In this document: positions 1 through 10,096 of the stretch, one piece after another | Layout of the letters: every line of letters begins with the position of its first letter | Position numbering within the stretch: the first letter of the stretch is position 1 | Assembly (NCBI RefSeq): GCF_900659635.1 | Contig: NZ_CAACVB010000035.1 | Span: 1 to 48,192 of the forward strand | DNA from: Actinomadura roseirufa | GTDB lineage: Bacteria > Actinomycetota > Actinomycetes > Streptosporangiales > Streptosporangiaceae | Direction of reading: 5' to 3' | Length of the DNA stretch: 48,192 nt | The notes under the pieces: generated by a model | Told to the model about the DNA's origin: nothing | Databases searched by the model: none | Seen by the model: the letters and a program-made list of their open reading frames with translations, nothing else | Made by a program: the position numbers and the translations under genes

Positions 1-155
1 GGCACCGCGGCGTCGGCGACGCCGAGCAGCGCCGAGGCCCGTCCGGCGACCACCATCACCTGGGCGCGGTCGGCTCCCGCCGCGCCCGCCGCCAGCACCG
101 CCACCCGGTTCTCGAACTCTCCGACGGCGCGTTCGGCCTCGTCGGCCGGGGTCAT
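1..155 (-). CDS. Unrecognised protein, N-terminal part only
   Basis: The minus strand opens at an ATG whose first base is 155, six bases after a good ribosome site (GGAGGGAG), and reads about 51 residues to the window edge. The visible part is Ala/Val-rich and soluble-looking, with no signal peptide or membrane segment, and begins MTPADEAERAVGEFENRV. I do not recognise the family. It lies 101 bases downstream of the large PstS-like gene on the same strand and could be co-transcribed with it. The strong ribosome site and G/C-rich third positions support a real gene; its function cannot be read from this fragment. Confidence 0.55.
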   Translation of the reverse strand, partial: MTPADEAERAVGEFENRVAVLAAGAAGADRAQVMVVAGRASALLGVADAAV

Positions 156-256
156 GGCCGCTCCCTCCGGACGGCCGGGCGGGGCCGGCGGGCGGGGCTC
201 AGGGCCGGACGGCGGCGGCGCGTACGGCTCGGCGAGCGGCGGCGTCCACGATGCCT

Positions 257-2518
257 TCATGCCCGTGGGGCCCGGCGGCGCATCCGGCTCTGCCAGAGCA
301 GGTAACCGCGCCATCCGCCGCCGGCCGACAGCGCCCCCGCGCCGAGGACCAGGATCAGGACGATCGGCACGATCGTGCTGGCGGCCGGGATCTTCCCGCC
401 GCGCACCGAGCCCTCGTTGGCGACCGGCTTGAGCGAGGGCGCGGCGGCGGCGCCGGGCGTCGTCGCGCCGGGGGTCGGCAGCGTGCCGCTCGGGGTCGTC
501 GCGCCGCCGGTGCCGCCCGTCCCGCCCGGGTCGGCGATCGTCCCGCCGCCCCCGCCGGAGCCGCCGTTGGAGCCGCCCGAGCCGGGCCGGCCGTTCGAGG
601 GCGACGAGCCGCCGCCCTTCTTCGGCGGGTCCGCCCGCTTCAGCATCGCGGCCACGTCACGGGCCTGCTTGCGGAGCTCGGCCGGGAGCTGCGCGCCGCC
701 GAGCTCCTCGGCCTTCTTCTGCGCGTCGTCGCTCACCGCGTACTCGATGAACGCGGCGAGGGTCTTGCGCTTGGCGATCGGCAGCGGGTTGGCGCCCTGG
801 GCGCTCGTCCGCGGCACGGCGACGTACTGGACCATCGGCAGCGGGTAGGCGCCGGTCTTGTCGGCCTTGTCGAAGGTCGCCGTGAGCGTCCCGTCGGCGT
901 TGTGCCGCATCGTCGAGTACGCCTCGAGGATCGACTCCTTGGTCGGCAGGACGTAGTTGCCGGCGGCGTTCTTCAGCGGGGACATCGGCAGTGCCACGCC
1001 GCGCTGCCGCTGCGCGAGGATCTCGGTGACGTCGGTGTAGCCGAGGTAGCCCCGCTTCTGCCGCTCCTCCAGCGCCTTCGGCGGGATGAAGTCGTCGTCG
1101 GGGTCGGGGTCCACGGCCTTGCCGTAGTTCGTCCCGATCAGATACGCGGTCTGCGAGCCGTTCTCCGCGCCCCGGATGTCCGAGGCGCGCTTGACCAGCA
1201 GCTCCGAGCTGCCCGGCTCGGACACGAAGAACGTGCCGAACCGGCTCTTGGACAGCGTGGCGCCGAACCACGAGGAGAGCACCAGGTTCTGCGCGGACTG
1301 GCCGCTGCGCAGGATCGGGCCCGCGGGCAGCGCGGGCAGCCCGCAGCCGCGGTTGTCGGCCATGGTCGGGCTGTTCATGCTGGAGTCGCCCCACCACCCC
1401 GAGGTGACGCCGTCGCCGTCGGCGAGCATGAACGCCAGGGTGTCGGGCGACATGCGCGCCTGGTTCAGCCCGAGGCCGCCGTACTCCGCCGAGTTCGCCA
1501 CGGCGAGTCCGGTGAGGCTGACCGGGGCGTACACCACGTTCCCGCCGGCCTCCGCCTGCGTGAACGGCATGCCGGTGACCGCGAAGTCCGCGCCGGAGGT
1601 GAAACCGCTCTGGAAGCCCGCCTTCAGCCGGGCCGCCCCGAAGACGGACGTACCGCGGGTGTAGTCGACGTCGCTCGGCTGGGCCAGCCGCCGCACGTCG
1701 GCGAGCCAGCCGTCCAGCAGCACCGCGGTGTTGACCGAGCCCGCGCCGGCGATCGGCGCGCCGACCGGCTGACCCTTGATCGGCGGGAGGGGCTGAGCCT
1801 CCGGCGGGTTCGGGAACTTGCGCGGCTTGGGCGCGGGGATCTCGTGGACGTCCGGCTTGCCGTCGGACGCCGGCTTGAAGAACAGCCCGCCGCTCGCGGC
1901 GCCCACGGCCGGGTCGCTGCTCCCGGCCGGCGGCTTCCTAGGGACGAGCGTCCACGACCCGCCCGCCGGCTTCGCCATGGCGACCGGCTGGTCCCACTCG
2001 CACTCGCTCACCACGACCGAGCAGCTGTACTCGGCCTTGCCGGAGAACACCCGGCTGTTGCACTCGAACTTGTCGTTCTTGGTCTCGGTGACGTCGTCCT
2101 TGGACAGGACGACCGAGGCGAACCGTCCCGACTTGAGCGAGTAGCTGGACGTGCCGGTGCCGTCCGCGCCCGTCGTGCCGATGAACCGGGTCTGGTGGGC
2201 ACAGTCCCAGGGTGGAGTCCAGATCTCGGTGTTGTGGACGTTCTTGACCTGGAACGCCGACATGCACTGGGTGATGACGACCTGGGAGCCCGGCTTGAAG
2301 CCCTTCCAGCGCACCTCGACGGCCTGGTCGCCGCCGACCCGCACCGCCTCCCTGGCCGCGTCGGGCTGGCCGTCCAGCCGCCGGGCGCCGGCCCCGGTCG
2401 ACCACACCTCGACCGTGGGCTCCGCGGGGGCGCCCTCCGCCAACGCCGGCATCGCGACCAGTGACGGCATCGCCGCAACACCGACCGCGAGCGTGATCCG
2501 GCACATCCGTCCGAACAT
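257..2518 (-). CDS. Large membrane-anchored PstS-like phosphate-binding protein
   Basis: 753 residues, about twice a normal PstS. A signal peptide ends near residue 27 (MPALA then EG). Residues about 240-610 resemble a periplasmic phosphate-binding domain, with a C-terminal lobe very like that of PstS at 5976 (NAAGNYVLPT and later YVAVPRTSAQG). A Gly/Pro/Ser/Thr-rich linker (about 620-700) leads to one membrane helix (about 708-728) and a short Arg-rich cytoplasmic tail, so the protein should stay on the outer face of the membrane rather than be a lipoprotein. The first 230 residues look like an added beta-rich domain with paired cysteines. The ATG at 2518 has a GGGAG site. It is divergent from pstC, which suggests shared phosphate control. 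Direct phosphate binding is inferred. Confidence 0.75.
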   Translation of the reverse strand: MFGRMCRITLAVGVAAMPSLVAMPALAEGAPAEPTVEVWSTGAGARRLDGQPDAAREAVRVGGDQAVEVRWKGFKPGSQVVITQCMSAFQVKNVHNTEIWTPPWDCAHQTRFIGTTGADGTGTSSYSLKSGRFASVVLSKDDVTETKNDKFECNSRVFSGKAEYSCSVVVSECEWDQPVAMAKPAGGSWTLVPRKPPAGSSDPAVGAASGGLFFKPASDGKPDVHEIPAPKPRKFPNPPEAQPLPPIKGQPVGAPIAGAGSVNTAVLLDGWLADVRRLAQPSDVDYTRGTSVFGAARLKAGFQSGFTSGADFAVTGMPFTQAEAGGNVVYAPVSLTGLAVANSAEYGGLGLNQARMSPDTLAFMLADGDGVTSGWWGDSSMNSPTMADNRGCGLPALPAGPILRSGQSAQNLVLSSWFGATLSKSRFGTFFVSEPGSSELLVKRASDIRGAENGSQTAYLIGTNYGKAVDPDPDDDFIPPKALEERQKRGYLGYTDVTEILAQRQRGVALPMSPLKNAAGNYVLPTKESILEAYSTMRHNADGTLTATFDKADKTGAYPLPMVQYVAVPRTSAQGANPLPIAKRKTLAAFIEYAVSDDAQKKAEELGGAQLPAELRKQARDVAAMLKRADPPKKGGGSSPSNGRPGSGGSNGGSGGGGGTIADPGGTGGTGGATTPSGTLPTPGATTPGAAAAPSLKPVANEGSVRGGKIPAASTIVPIVLILVLGAGALSAGGGWRGYLLWQSRMRRRAPRA

Positions 2519-2678
2519 TGCACTCCCTCACCGAGCCGAGCCCCGCCGCCGGGACGAGCACCTCGCACCACACGGCGGCACGCCGCGCGCTGAGACCCGC
2601 GGCGGCAGACCCAGGAAACGCCGAGCGGAAAGCCCCTGTAAATGGGCCGGATCGCGCGCCGTTCCGCCTTAGGACGTC

Positions 2679-2711
2679 GTTCACCTGCGCGTACCGCCGC
2701 GGTCAGTCACG
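2679..2711 (+). promoter_or_regulatory. Candidate PHO box (PhoP direct repeats)
   Basis: Three adjacent 11-base units begin GTTCACCTGCG, CGTACCGCCGC and GGTCAGTCACG. The first matches the GTTCACC core of Streptomyces PHO boxes, the third is partial and the middle one poor. The site lies in the 311-base divergent gap between the PstS-like gene and pstC, where phosphate control is expected. The assignment is tentative. Confidence 0.35.
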
Positions 2712-2829
2712 CCCTCGGACACTGTGGCGCAGCCCGCCCGCAAGGGGGCGCGGACCACGGACACGGAGGAGACGCCCAGGTGGACGGCATGACGCGGAGT
2801 CGAGCGGCGCAGTGCCCTGCGGCGCGGAC

Positions 2830-3825
2830 ATGGGTGGCACGGTGTCCGGCGACACGGTGACGGCCGTCGCCGAGGCGGAGCCCGCCCGGCGCCGGATCGA
2901 GTCGCGGCTCACCGCCGGCGACCGCGTCTACCGCACGCTCGCGACCGCCGGCGCCGGGGCGACCCTCGTGCTCATCGTGCTGATCGGCCTGTTCCTCCTG
3001 ATCAAGGCGATGCCGGCGCTGCGGGAGGCGGGCTGGTCGTTCATCACGACCAAGGAGTGGAGCCCCGACGCGGAGAAGCCGCGCTTCGGCGTCGCCGCGA
3101 TGATGTTCGGCACGCTCATCAGCGCCACGGTCGCGATGGCGGTGACCTTCCCGGTCTCGGTGTCGACCGCGGTCTTCATCAACGAGTACGCGCCGCGCCG
3201 GCTGCGCCGCCCGCTGACCTCGCTCATCGACCTGATGGCGGCGATCCCCAGCCTGATCTTCGCGATGTGGGGGCTGTTCGTCCTCGTGCCCTTCCTCCTC
3301 CCGCTGGAGCAGTGGGCGGTGGACCGGTTCGGCTGGCTGCCGTTCATGAAGGCGGCGGCGATCGGGGCGTCGCTGTCCAACGCCGGGCTGGTGGTCTCGC
3401 TGATGACCATCCCGATCGCCACCTCGATCATCCGCGAGGTGCTGTCCCAGGTGCCGCGGCACGAGTGCGAGGGCGCGCTCGCGCTGGGCGCGACCCGCTG
3501 GGGCATGATCCGCACGGTCGTGCTCCCGTTCGGGCGCGGCGGGATCATCGGCGGCACGATGCTCGGCCTCGGCCGCGCGCTGGGCGAGACGCTCGCCGCG
3601 ACGCTCGTCCTCAGCCTCACGTTCGAGATCAAGCCGCGGGTGCTGGAGAACGGCGGGATCACCGTCGCGAGCGCGCTCGCCGTGCAGTTCAAGGACGCCC
3701 AGAAGATGGGCCTCAGCGCCCTCATGGCCGCCGGGCTCGCGCTGTTCGTCGTGACCTTCGCCATCAACCTGCTGGCCGCCTTCGTGGTGAGCCGCTCACG
3801 TTCCGGCGCGGGGGTGGACGCGTGA
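2830..3825 (+). CDS. pstC: Phosphate ABC transporter permease PstC
   Basis: 331 residues from ATG 2830. This start fits the family length (about 310-340); a GTG four codons on is an alternative and neither has a strong ribosome site. The reading frame extends upstream, but that part is Arg/Pro-rich and not PstC-like. The protein shows the typical N-terminal helix ([17 protein letters not shown]), an extracytoplasmic segment ([12 protein letters not shown]) and the permease core. The EAA-type loop that docks on PstB is visible as [20 protein letters not shown], and [16 protein letters not shown] is characteristic of PstC. It forms the phosphate channel with PstA. Its last codons overlap the pstA start by four bases (GTGA), showing translational coupling. 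Confidence 0.93.
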   Translation: MGGTVSGDTVTAVAEAEPARRRIESRLTAGDRVYRTLATAGAGATLVLIVLIGLFLLIKAMPALREAGWSFITTKEWSPDAEKPRFGVAAMMFGTLISATVAMAVTFPVSVSTAVFINEYAPRRLRRPLTSLIDLMAAIPSLIFAMWGLFVLVPFLLPLEQWAVDRFGWLPFMKAAAIGASLSNAGLVVSLMTIPIATSIIREVLSQVPRHECEGALALGATRWGMIRTVVLPFGRGGIIGGTMLGLGRALGETLAATLVLSLTFEIKPRVLENGGITVASALAVQFKDAQKMGLSALMAAGLALFVVTFAINLLAAFVVSRSRSGAGVDA

Positions 3826-5048
3826 GCGCGCAGCGCACCGTCCAGGCCGGGCTCCCCCCTCGGCCCCTGCGGGCCCTCGCGCCACCCCGGCACCGGCCGC
3901 GGACCCTGCGGCCCGGCGACGTCGCGGAGGTCGCCGGCGCCGTGGCGGCCTCCGGCGCCCTGGTCTGGTTCGTCTACGCGCGGCTGCTCCCCTTCAGCGT
4001 GCACGTCGTCGGGATCGGGCTCAGCTGGTACGCGCTGTTCCTGCTCACCTACGCGCTGGTCGCCTGGGACGGTCACGGACGCGTCGTCGCCACCGACCGG
4101 ATCATGGGCGTCGTCATCGCCACCGCGGCGCTGGCGGCGTTCACCCCGATCGTCGCCGTCATCGGCTACGTCGTGATCAAGGGCGCGAAGGTGATCCGGC
4201 CCGGGTTCTTCACCGACAACCTGTCGGTCACCGGGCCGCTGTCGGCCGCCACCGAGGGCGGCGCGGTGCACTCGATCATCGGCACGCTGGAGCAGCTCGC
4301 GATCGCCACGATGATCTCGGTGCCGCTGGGGGTCCTGACCGCGATCTACCTGAGCGAGGTCAAGGGCCGGCTGACCAAGCCCACCCGGCTGGTCACCGAC
4401 GCCATGACCGCGCTGCCGTCGATCGTCGCGGGCCTGTTCATCTACTCGCTGCTGATCCTCCAGTTCCACTGGGGGTTCTCCGGGTTCGCCGGAAGCCTCG
4501 CGCTGGCCGTCCTGATGCTGCCCACGGTGACGATCGCGGCCGAGCAGGTGCTCCGGGTGGTGCCGGGCGGGCTGCGCGAGGCGTCCCTCGCCCTCGGCGC
4601 CCCGCACTGGCGGACGGTGCTGAGCGTCGTCCTGCCGACCGCGCGGGCCGGGCTGTCCACGGCCGTGATCCTCGGCATGGCGCGCGTCGTGGGCGAGACC
4701 GCGCCCATGCTGCTCACCGCGTTCGGGACGACGACGACCAACACCAACCCGTTCTCCGGGATCCAGGACGACCTGCCCCTGTTCGTCTTCACCCAGATCC
4801 GCAGTTCCCAGAACACGCAGGTGCAGCGGGCCTGGGCGGGCGCGCTGGTCCTGCTGACGCTCGTCCTCATCCTCTTCATGCTCGCCCGGCTCATCGGCGG
4901 CTCCCGTCCGGGCAAGAAGCGCCGCCGCCCGTCCCGGACCCCTGCGCACTCGCGCCGGGTACCGCGGGCGGGCGCCGGCCCCACGACCCCCGCCCCCGGC
5001 CCCACGCCCCCGGACACGGGACCAACGACGAAGGCAGGCCCTTCATGA
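3822..5048 (+). CDS. pstA: Phosphate ABC transporter permease PstA
   Basis: 408 residues from the GTG that overlaps the pstC stop. It is about 100 residues longer than common PstA proteins. The N-terminus carries a basic Pro/Arg stretch and two extra membrane segments ([16 protein letters not shown] and a helix near [14 protein letters not shown]). The C-terminus ends in a basic, Pro/Thr-rich tail after the last helix. The core has the docking loop ([20 protein letters not shown]) and [19 protein letters not shown], typical of PstA. The stop overlaps the pstB ATG by four bases. The terminal extensions are probably lineage-specific; no function can be read from them. Confidence 0.93.
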   Translation: MSAQRTVQAGLPPRPLRALAPPRHRPRTLRPGDVAEVAGAVAASGALVWFVYARLLPFSVHVVGIGLSWYALFLLTYALVAWDGHGRVVATDRIMGVVIATAALAAFTPIVAVIGYVVIKGAKVIRPGFFTDNLSVTGPLSAATEGGAVHSIIGTLEQLAIATMISVPLGVLTAIYLSEVKGRLTKPTRLVTDAMTALPSIVAGLFIYSLLILQFHWGFSGFAGSLALAVLMLPTVTIAAEQVLRVVPGGLREASLALGAPHWRTVLSVVLPTARAGLSTAVILGMARVVGETAPMLLTAFGTTTTNTNPFSGIQDDLPLFVFTQIRSSQNTQVQRAWAGALVLLTLVLILFMLARLIGGSRPGKKRRRPSRTPAHSRRVPRAGAGPTTPAPGPTPPDTGPTTKAGPS

Positions 5049-5929
5049 ACAACACCGATCCCGCCTCCACCCGTCCGCTCCCCCCGGGGCCGCCCCTGCC
5101 ACCGGAACAGCCCGGCACAGCGCATACCGCCACAGGGCAGCCCGGCCCGGCCGCGCCCGGCGGCGGCACCCTCACCGCCACCCAGGTCAGTGCCTGGTTC
5201 GGCTCGAACAAGGTGCTGGAGGGAGTCGACCTGGACATGGACGCCGGCCAGGTGACCGCGCTCATCGGCCCGTCCGGCTGCGGCAAGTCCACCTTCCTGC
5301 GCATCCTCAACCGGATGCACGAGCTCGTCCCGACCGCGTCGCTGGCCGGATCGGTGCTGCTCGACGGGGAGGACATCTACGGCCGGACGCTCCGCGTCAC
5401 CCAGGTCCGCCGCCATATCGGGATGGTCTTCCAGAAGCCCAACCCGTTCCCGGCAATGAGCATCGCCGACAACGTGGCGGCCGGGCTGAAGCTGACCGGG
5501 ACGAAGGCCGCCAACCGGTCCGAGCTCATCGAGGAGAGCCTGCGCCGGGCCGGGCTGTGGAACGAGGTGAAGGGCCGGCTGCGCGACGCCGCGGGCGGCC
5601 TGTCGGGCGGGCAGCAGCAGCGGCTGTGCATCGCGAGGTCGCTGACCGTGCGTCCCGACGTGCTGCTGATGGACGAGCCGTGCTCCGCGCTCGACCCGAC
5701 CTCGACGCGGCGCATCGAGGAGACGATCGACGAGCTCCGGGGCCAGGTGACGATCGTCATCGTCACGCACAACATGCAGCAGGCCCAGCGCGTCTCCCAG
5801 CGCTGCGCGTTCTTCCTCGCCGCCGAGAACGAGCCGGGCCGCATCGTCGAGTCCGGGCCCACCACCACGATCTTCGAGTCGCCCAAGGACTCCCGGACCT
5901 CCGACTACGTCCACGGCCGCTTCGGCTGA
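5045..5929 (+). CDS. pstB: Phosphate ABC transporter ATP-binding protein PstB
   Basis: 294 residues, with a Pro-rich extension of about 40 residues before the usual PstB start. Walker A is GPSGCGKST (about residues 75-83), the signature is [15 protein letters not shown], Walker B is [16 protein letters not shown], and the switch histidine lies in [15 protein letters not shown]. The segment [12 protein letters not shown] is diagnostic of PstB. It hydrolyses ATP on the cytoplasmic face to drive phosphate import through PstC and PstA. Start and stop positions show a four-base overlap with pstA and a 46-base gap to pstS that contains an AAAGAGGAAAG ribosome site. Confidence 0.95.
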   Translation: MNNTDPASTRPLPPGPPLPPEQPGTAHTATGQPGPAAPGGGTLTATQVSAWFGSNKVLEGVDLDMDAGQVTALIGPSGCGKSTFLRILNRMHELVPTASLAGSVLLDGEDIYGRTLRVTQVRRHIGMVFQKPNPFPAMSIADNVAAGLKLTGTKAANRSELIEESLRRAGLWNEVKGRLRDAAGGLSGGQQQRLCIARSLTVRPDVLLMDEPCSALDPTSTRRIEETIDELRGQVTIVIVTHNMQQAQRVSQRCAFFLAAENEPGRIVESGPTTTIFESPKDSRTSDYVHGRFG

Positions 5930-5975
5930 GCGGCCCCGCGACCGCCGACCCGCACCGGAAAGAGGAAAGCACGCC

Positions 5976-7598
5976 ATGAGGACAGGACTCCCCGGCGCCA
6001 GGAGCCCGAGGGGCGGCCTGCGCGCCATCGCCGCGGCAGGGCTGGTCTGCGCCCTCGGCCCGCTGGCGCCGCCGTCGACGGCCGCCGCCGCGGCGCTCCC
6101 GGCGGTCAACGGCGCCGGGTCGACGTTCGCCCAGATCGCCATCCAGCAGTGGACCGCCGACGTGTCCCGGCAGATGGGCCTGCGGATCAACTACCAGGGC
6201 AACGGCTCCACGGCGGGCCGCGCGTACTTCGCCGAGAAGCAGGTCGACTTCGCCTCCAGCGACGTGTCCTTCGGCTTCCCCGCCGGGCTGGGCAACGAGC
6301 CCAGGCCGAACTTCTCCTACACCTACCTCCCGCTCGTCGCGGGCGGCACCGCCGTCCTCTACAACCTCAAGGACTCGGCCAACCGCCCGATCAACGACCT
6401 GCAGCTGTCGGGCCCGCTCATCACGTGGCTCTTCACGCAGCCGCACTACGGTGCGATCTACTGGGACGACGCCAGGATCGCGGCGGAGAACCCGCAGCTG
6501 CGCGGGCGTCTCCCGCACACCATCGTCCGCCCGGTCGTCCGCAAGGGCGGGTCCGGGACGACCTCGGTGTTCACCGAGTACCTCAACACCCAGGACCCGG
6601 GGCGCTGGCGCGGCTACATGGAGGTCGCCCCGAAGGCGGACGACTGCACCGGCAAGATCTGCGCGGCCACCGACGAGTGGCCCACCACGCGGAACAACCT
6701 GGACTACAAGGAGGGCTCGGACGGCGTCGCCAACCACGTCCAGCGCTACGCGGGGACCATCGGGTACGCCGAGTACGCCTACGCCCTGCAGCGGGGGATC
6801 TCCGTCTCGCGCGTGCGCAACGCCGCGGGCAACTACGTGCTCCCCGAGCCGTGCCACCAGGCGATCGCCCTGACCCGCGCGGACCGCAACAGTGACGGCA
6901 CCTACAACCTCCAGCGCGTCTACACGCACCCGCACCCGAAGGCGTACCCGATCTCCAGCTACAACTACGTGATCGTGCCGACGAGCGGCTCGGACCCGCA
7001 GAAGGGCGAGGCGATGAGCCGCTTCGTCCTCTACTCGATCACCGACGGGCAGCGCAAGGCCGCCGACCTCGGCTACTCCCCGCTGCCCACCAACCTGATC
7101 TCCCAGGGGCTCAGCGCGCTCGGCCAGGTCCCCGGCCACCCGGGGATTCCCGGAAACCCGGCCCAGTGGGGGCAGTTCTACGAGAGCCTCAAGCTCCCGG
7201 ACGGCAGCACGTGCGGCGACTCGGGCAAGCGCGCCACCAACCTTCCCCGCAACGGCAACAACGGCGCGAACGGCGGTAACGGCGGCGGCGCCGGTAACGG
7301 TGGCGGCGGCGCCGGCCAGGGCGCGGGCCCCGGGGGCACCGGCGGACCGGGCGCCGGGCAGGGCGGCCCGGGCGGGGTCGCGGGCCCCGGCGGCGTCGCG
7401 GGCGGCACGGGGAACGGGGCGGTGAGCCCGACTCAGGCCGCGTCCGCGGCGACCAACGTGGCCAACGCCGTCAAGTCGGCGGGCTCCCCCTGGGGGCTGT
7501 ACATCACGGTGCTCGTGTTCATGGCCCTGCTGTTCGTGCCGGCGCCCATCTCCGGGTTCGTCCGGCGGCGCCTGAACCGTGACGGGGAGGCGCAGTGA
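5976..7598 (+). CDS. pstS: Phosphate-binding protein PstS, membrane-anchored
   Basis: 540 residues: a signal peptide (to about residue 40), a substrate-binding domain (about 41-400) and a Gly/Asn-rich linker (about 425-490). One membrane helix (GLYITVLVFMALLFVPAPI) and a short basic tail follow. Binding-site features of PstS are visible: NGAGSTF, GNGSTAGR, DFASSD and GGSGTTSVF. No lipobox cysteine is seen at the signal cleavage region, so the protein seems held by its C-terminal helix instead of a lipid, like the divergent PstS-like protein at 257-2518. It follows pstB, an order opposite to the usual pstSCAB, and its stop overlaps the next gene's GTG by four bases. Confidence 0.92.
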   Translation: MRTGLPGARSPRGGLRAIAAAGLVCALGPLAPPSTAAAAALPAVNGAGSTFAQIAIQQWTADVSRQMGLRINYQGNGSTAGRAYFAEKQVDFASSDVSFGFPAGLGNEPRPNFSYTYLPLVAGGTAVLYNLKDSANRPINDLQLSGPLITWLFTQPHYGAIYWDDARIAAENPQLRGRLPHTIVRPVVRKGGSGTTSVFTEYLNTQDPGRWRGYMEVAPKADDCTGKICAATDEWPTTRNNLDYKEGSDGVANHVQRYAGTIGYAEYAYALQRGISVSRVRNAAGNYVLPEPCHQAIALTRADRNSDGTYNLQRVYTHPHPKAYPISSYNYVIVPTSGSDPQKGEAMSRFVLYSITDGQRKAADLGYSPLPTNLISQGLSALGQVPGHPGIPGNPAQWGQFYESLKLPDGSTCGDSGKRATNLPRNGNNGANGGNGGGAGNGGGGAGQGAGPGGTGGPGAGQGGPGGVAGPGGVAGGTGNGAVSPTQAASAATNVANAVKSAGSPWGLYITVLVFMALLFVPAPISGFVRRRLNRDGEAQ

Positions 7599-9955
7599 GG
7601 CCCTGGCACCTTCTGGCCGCGCTCGGCACGGCGGGCGCCGGCGTCATCGCCGTCCCCGCGACGTCCCCGGCCGCGGCGGCGGCCCCCGACTCGACGATCA
7701 CCGCACCGGCCGGCGGCGCGCTGCTGCGCACCGGGCCGACGGTCTTCCGCGGCCAGGCCACCGACGCCGACTCGGTGCAGGTCGCCGTGCAGGACCGCGA
7801 CAGCAAACTGTGGTGGCACGCCGACGGGACGTGGGGCGAGCAGCAGCGCTTCACGGCCGCGCTCTCCGCGGGCTCCTGGTCGTTCACCTGGACCGCGCCG
7901 GAGGCCGGCGACTACCTGGTGCAGGCGTTCGCCCGCGGCGGCGCGGTCACCGACGCCACCCCGCCGTACACGCCGTTCACGATGCTGACCCTCGCCTCGG
8001 GCACCGCCCCGGACACCGCCGTCGCCGCCCCGGGCGCCGGCTCGATCGTCCGGGCGGGCACGCCGCTGACCGCGCGCGGCCTGGCGACCGCCGGCGGGCG
8101 CGTGGCGTCGGTCGGCGTCGCCGTCCAGAACCGCGCGACCAGGCTGTGGTGGCGCGCCGACGGCACCTGGGGGGCCTACCAGCGGCACCCGGCGGCCCTC
8201 GGCGGCACCGCCCCCGACGGCCGGACGGTCGCCTGGACGTTCGGCTGGACCCCGCCCGCCGACGGCGACTACGCGTTCCAGGCGGTGGCCGCCGACGGCG
8301 GCGGCACCACCGACGCGACCCCGGCCGACCGCCCGTTCGGCGCCGACGGCAACGCCCCGGACGGCACGGTCACCGGCGCCCAGGACCGCTCCCACCCGGC
8401 GCGCCGCGCGGTCACCTGGACGGGCACCGCCACCGACGCACGGGGCGTCGCGGACGTGCAGGTCGCCGTCCAGAACCGCGCCACCAAGCTGTGGTGGCAC
8501 GCCGACGGCACCTGGGGCGCGTTCGCCCGGTACCCGGCCGCCATCACGGGACCGTCGGGGACGGCGGCCTGGACGGTCGCCGACGGCAGGCGCGTCTACA
8601 CCTCCGCCGGCTGGGCCTTCCGCTGGACCCCGCCCGCCGCGGGCGACTACGGGCTCCAGGTGACCGCGATCGACGCCGCCCAGCGGGCCGACGCCACGCT
8701 GCCGTACCTGCGCTTCTCGGCCACCGCGGCCCCCGCCGACACCGTCCGCCCGTCCGCCGCGTTCACCGCGCCCACGGCCGACCGGACGCTGACGGCGGGC
8801 CCGATCCGCGTCAGCGGCAGCGCCGCCGACGACGTCGCCGTCACGGCCGTCCACCTCGCGATCCAGAACCGCGACACCGGCCAGTGGTGGCAGCCGGGAG
8901 GGGGCTGGGGCGCCTACAAGCGCATCGCCCCGGTGACCACCGGCCTGGGCACCCCGTCCGCGACCTGGACCTACGACTGGACGCCCCCGCAGGCCGGCGG
9001 GCGCTACCTCGCGCACGTCGAGGCGTTCGACGCGGCGGGCAACGTCGCCGGTGAGACCGCCCGGCCGAGCGTGCGGTTCGGCCACCGCCCCGGCGGGACG
9101 GGCCTGGCCACCCTGCTGCTGAGCCGCTCGCAGTGGCAGGCGGTCGACCAGCGGTGCGCGCCGCTGCGGGGCGCCGTTCCGCTCGGCGAGCTGGCCTCGG
9201 AGCTGGGCAAACGCGGAGTGCGGGCCACCGGCACGGTGGTCGTGGACCGCACCGGCGACTCCACCCGGCAGTGCGTCGCTAACTTCACCGACTACGCTAC
9301 CTGGGCCGACCTGGCGAAACTCCGCGACACGTCCGGGTGGTCCTTCATCAGCCACGGCGCGACCTACGCGGACATGACCGCGCTCACGCCCGACCAGCAG
9401 AAGACCGAGTCGTGCGGGTCGCTCACCGCGCTGCGGTCGCACGGCCACGACCGCGCGTGGGGCCTGTTCGCCTACCCCAACAACAAGTACAGCGCGCTCA
9501 CCCAGCAGGTCGTGTCCAGTTGCTTCGCCTACGGCCGCCAGTACGGCTTCGGGCGCAACACCTCCGCCACCACCGCCGCGCCCTACTTCCAGAGCACCTG
9601 GAGCTGGCCGTCTGGCCGCTGCAACGACCCCACGCTCACCTGTAGCACGTGGGTACCGACCTCCGACTCGTCCATCGGCGTCTACACGTCCCCCGAACGG
9701 CTCGCGGCGGCCCTCGCCGGCGGCGCCGACGAGTGGCAGACGGTCCAGGGCTACAAGTTCCTGCGCGGCCGGCGCATCGCGACGGCCAACCAGGGCCAGC
9801 AGTGGGACTGCACGTCCTCCGACTGGCGCGCCCACTGGACCAACAGCGCCGAGTCCTACTGCCTGTCCGACCTGCTCACGGCCCTTTCCCTGGCCCGCGG
9901 CACCACCTTCACCGACCCCGCCACCGTCGCCCAGACCTGGGGCCGCCGCCCCTGA
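7595..9955 (+). CDS. Secreted Ig-like repeat protein with polysaccharide-deacetylase-like C-terminus
   Basis: 786 residues from a GTG overlapping the pstS stop. A signal peptide (to about residue 30) is followed by four Ig-like repeats of about 110 residues. Each carries a near-identical motif: VAVQDRDSKLWWHADGTWG, VAVQNRATRLWWRADGTWG, VAVQNRATKLWWHADGTWG and a divergent fourth. The last 270 residues resemble a NodB/deacetylase barrel. GWSFISHGATYADM sits where the HxxxH metal motif belongs, and AYPNNKYS recalls its Tyr-Pro loop. The second histidine appears replaced by tyrosine, so catalysis is doubtful. Paired cysteines suggest disulphides. Coupling to pstS implies expression under phosphate starvation and a cell-wall role, which is inference. 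Confidence 0.7.
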   Translation: MRPWHLLAALGTAGAGVIAVPATSPAAAAAPDSTITAPAGGALLRTGPTVFRGQATDADSVQVAVQDRDSKLWWHADGTWGEQQRFTAALSAGSWSFTWTAPEAGDYLVQAFARGGAVTDATPPYTPFTMLTLASGTAPDTAVAAPGAGSIVRAGTPLTARGLATAGGRVASVGVAVQNRATRLWWRADGTWGAYQRHPAALGGTAPDGRTVAWTFGWTPPADGDYAFQAVAADGGGTTDATPADRPFGADGNAPDGTVTGAQDRSHPARRAVTWTGTATDARGVADVQVAVQNRATKLWWHADGTWGAFARYPAAITGPSGTAAWTVADGRRVYTSAGWAFRWTPPAAGDYGLQVTAIDAAQRADATLPYLRFSATAAPADTVRPSAAFTAPTADRTLTAGPIRVSGSAADDVAVTAVHLAIQNRDTGQWWQPGGGWGAYKRIAPVTTGLGTPSATWTYDWTPPQAGGRYLAHVEAFDAAGNVAGETARPSVRFGHRPGGTGLATLLLSRSQWQAVDQRCAPLRGAVPLGELASELGKRGVRATGTVVVDRTGDSTRQCVANFTDYATWADLAKLRDTSGWSFISHGATYADMTALTPDQQKTESCGSLTALRSHGHDRAWGLFAYPNNKYSALTQQVVSSCFAYGRQYGFGRNTSATTAAPYFQSTWSWPSGRCNDPTLTCSTWVPTSDSSIGVYTSPERLAAALAGGADEWQTVQGYKFLRGRRIATANQGQQWDCTSSDWRAHWTNSAESYCLSDLLTALSLARGTTFTDPATVAQTWGRRP

Positions 9956-10096
9956 CCCGACATAGACGCGGCGTGCGGCGCCAACGCGGTCTTTCCGCCC
10001 CCGGCTGGGCCGCTGACCACGACCACTCCATCAGAGCCGGGCACGAGAAGTGGCGGGACGGCGCCTTGCGGGGCGAGAGGCCCGACTCGTGTTCCC

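Noticed and set aside
251..2464. Long plus-strand open frame opposite the PstS-like gene
   Set aside because: Arg/Gly/Ala-rich translation with no family features; the minus strand has a signal peptide, recognisable domain and ribosome site.
2518..2829. Upstream extension of the pstC frame by 104 codons
   Set aside because: Arg/Pro-rich, not PstC-like, and it would overlap the divergent promoter region.
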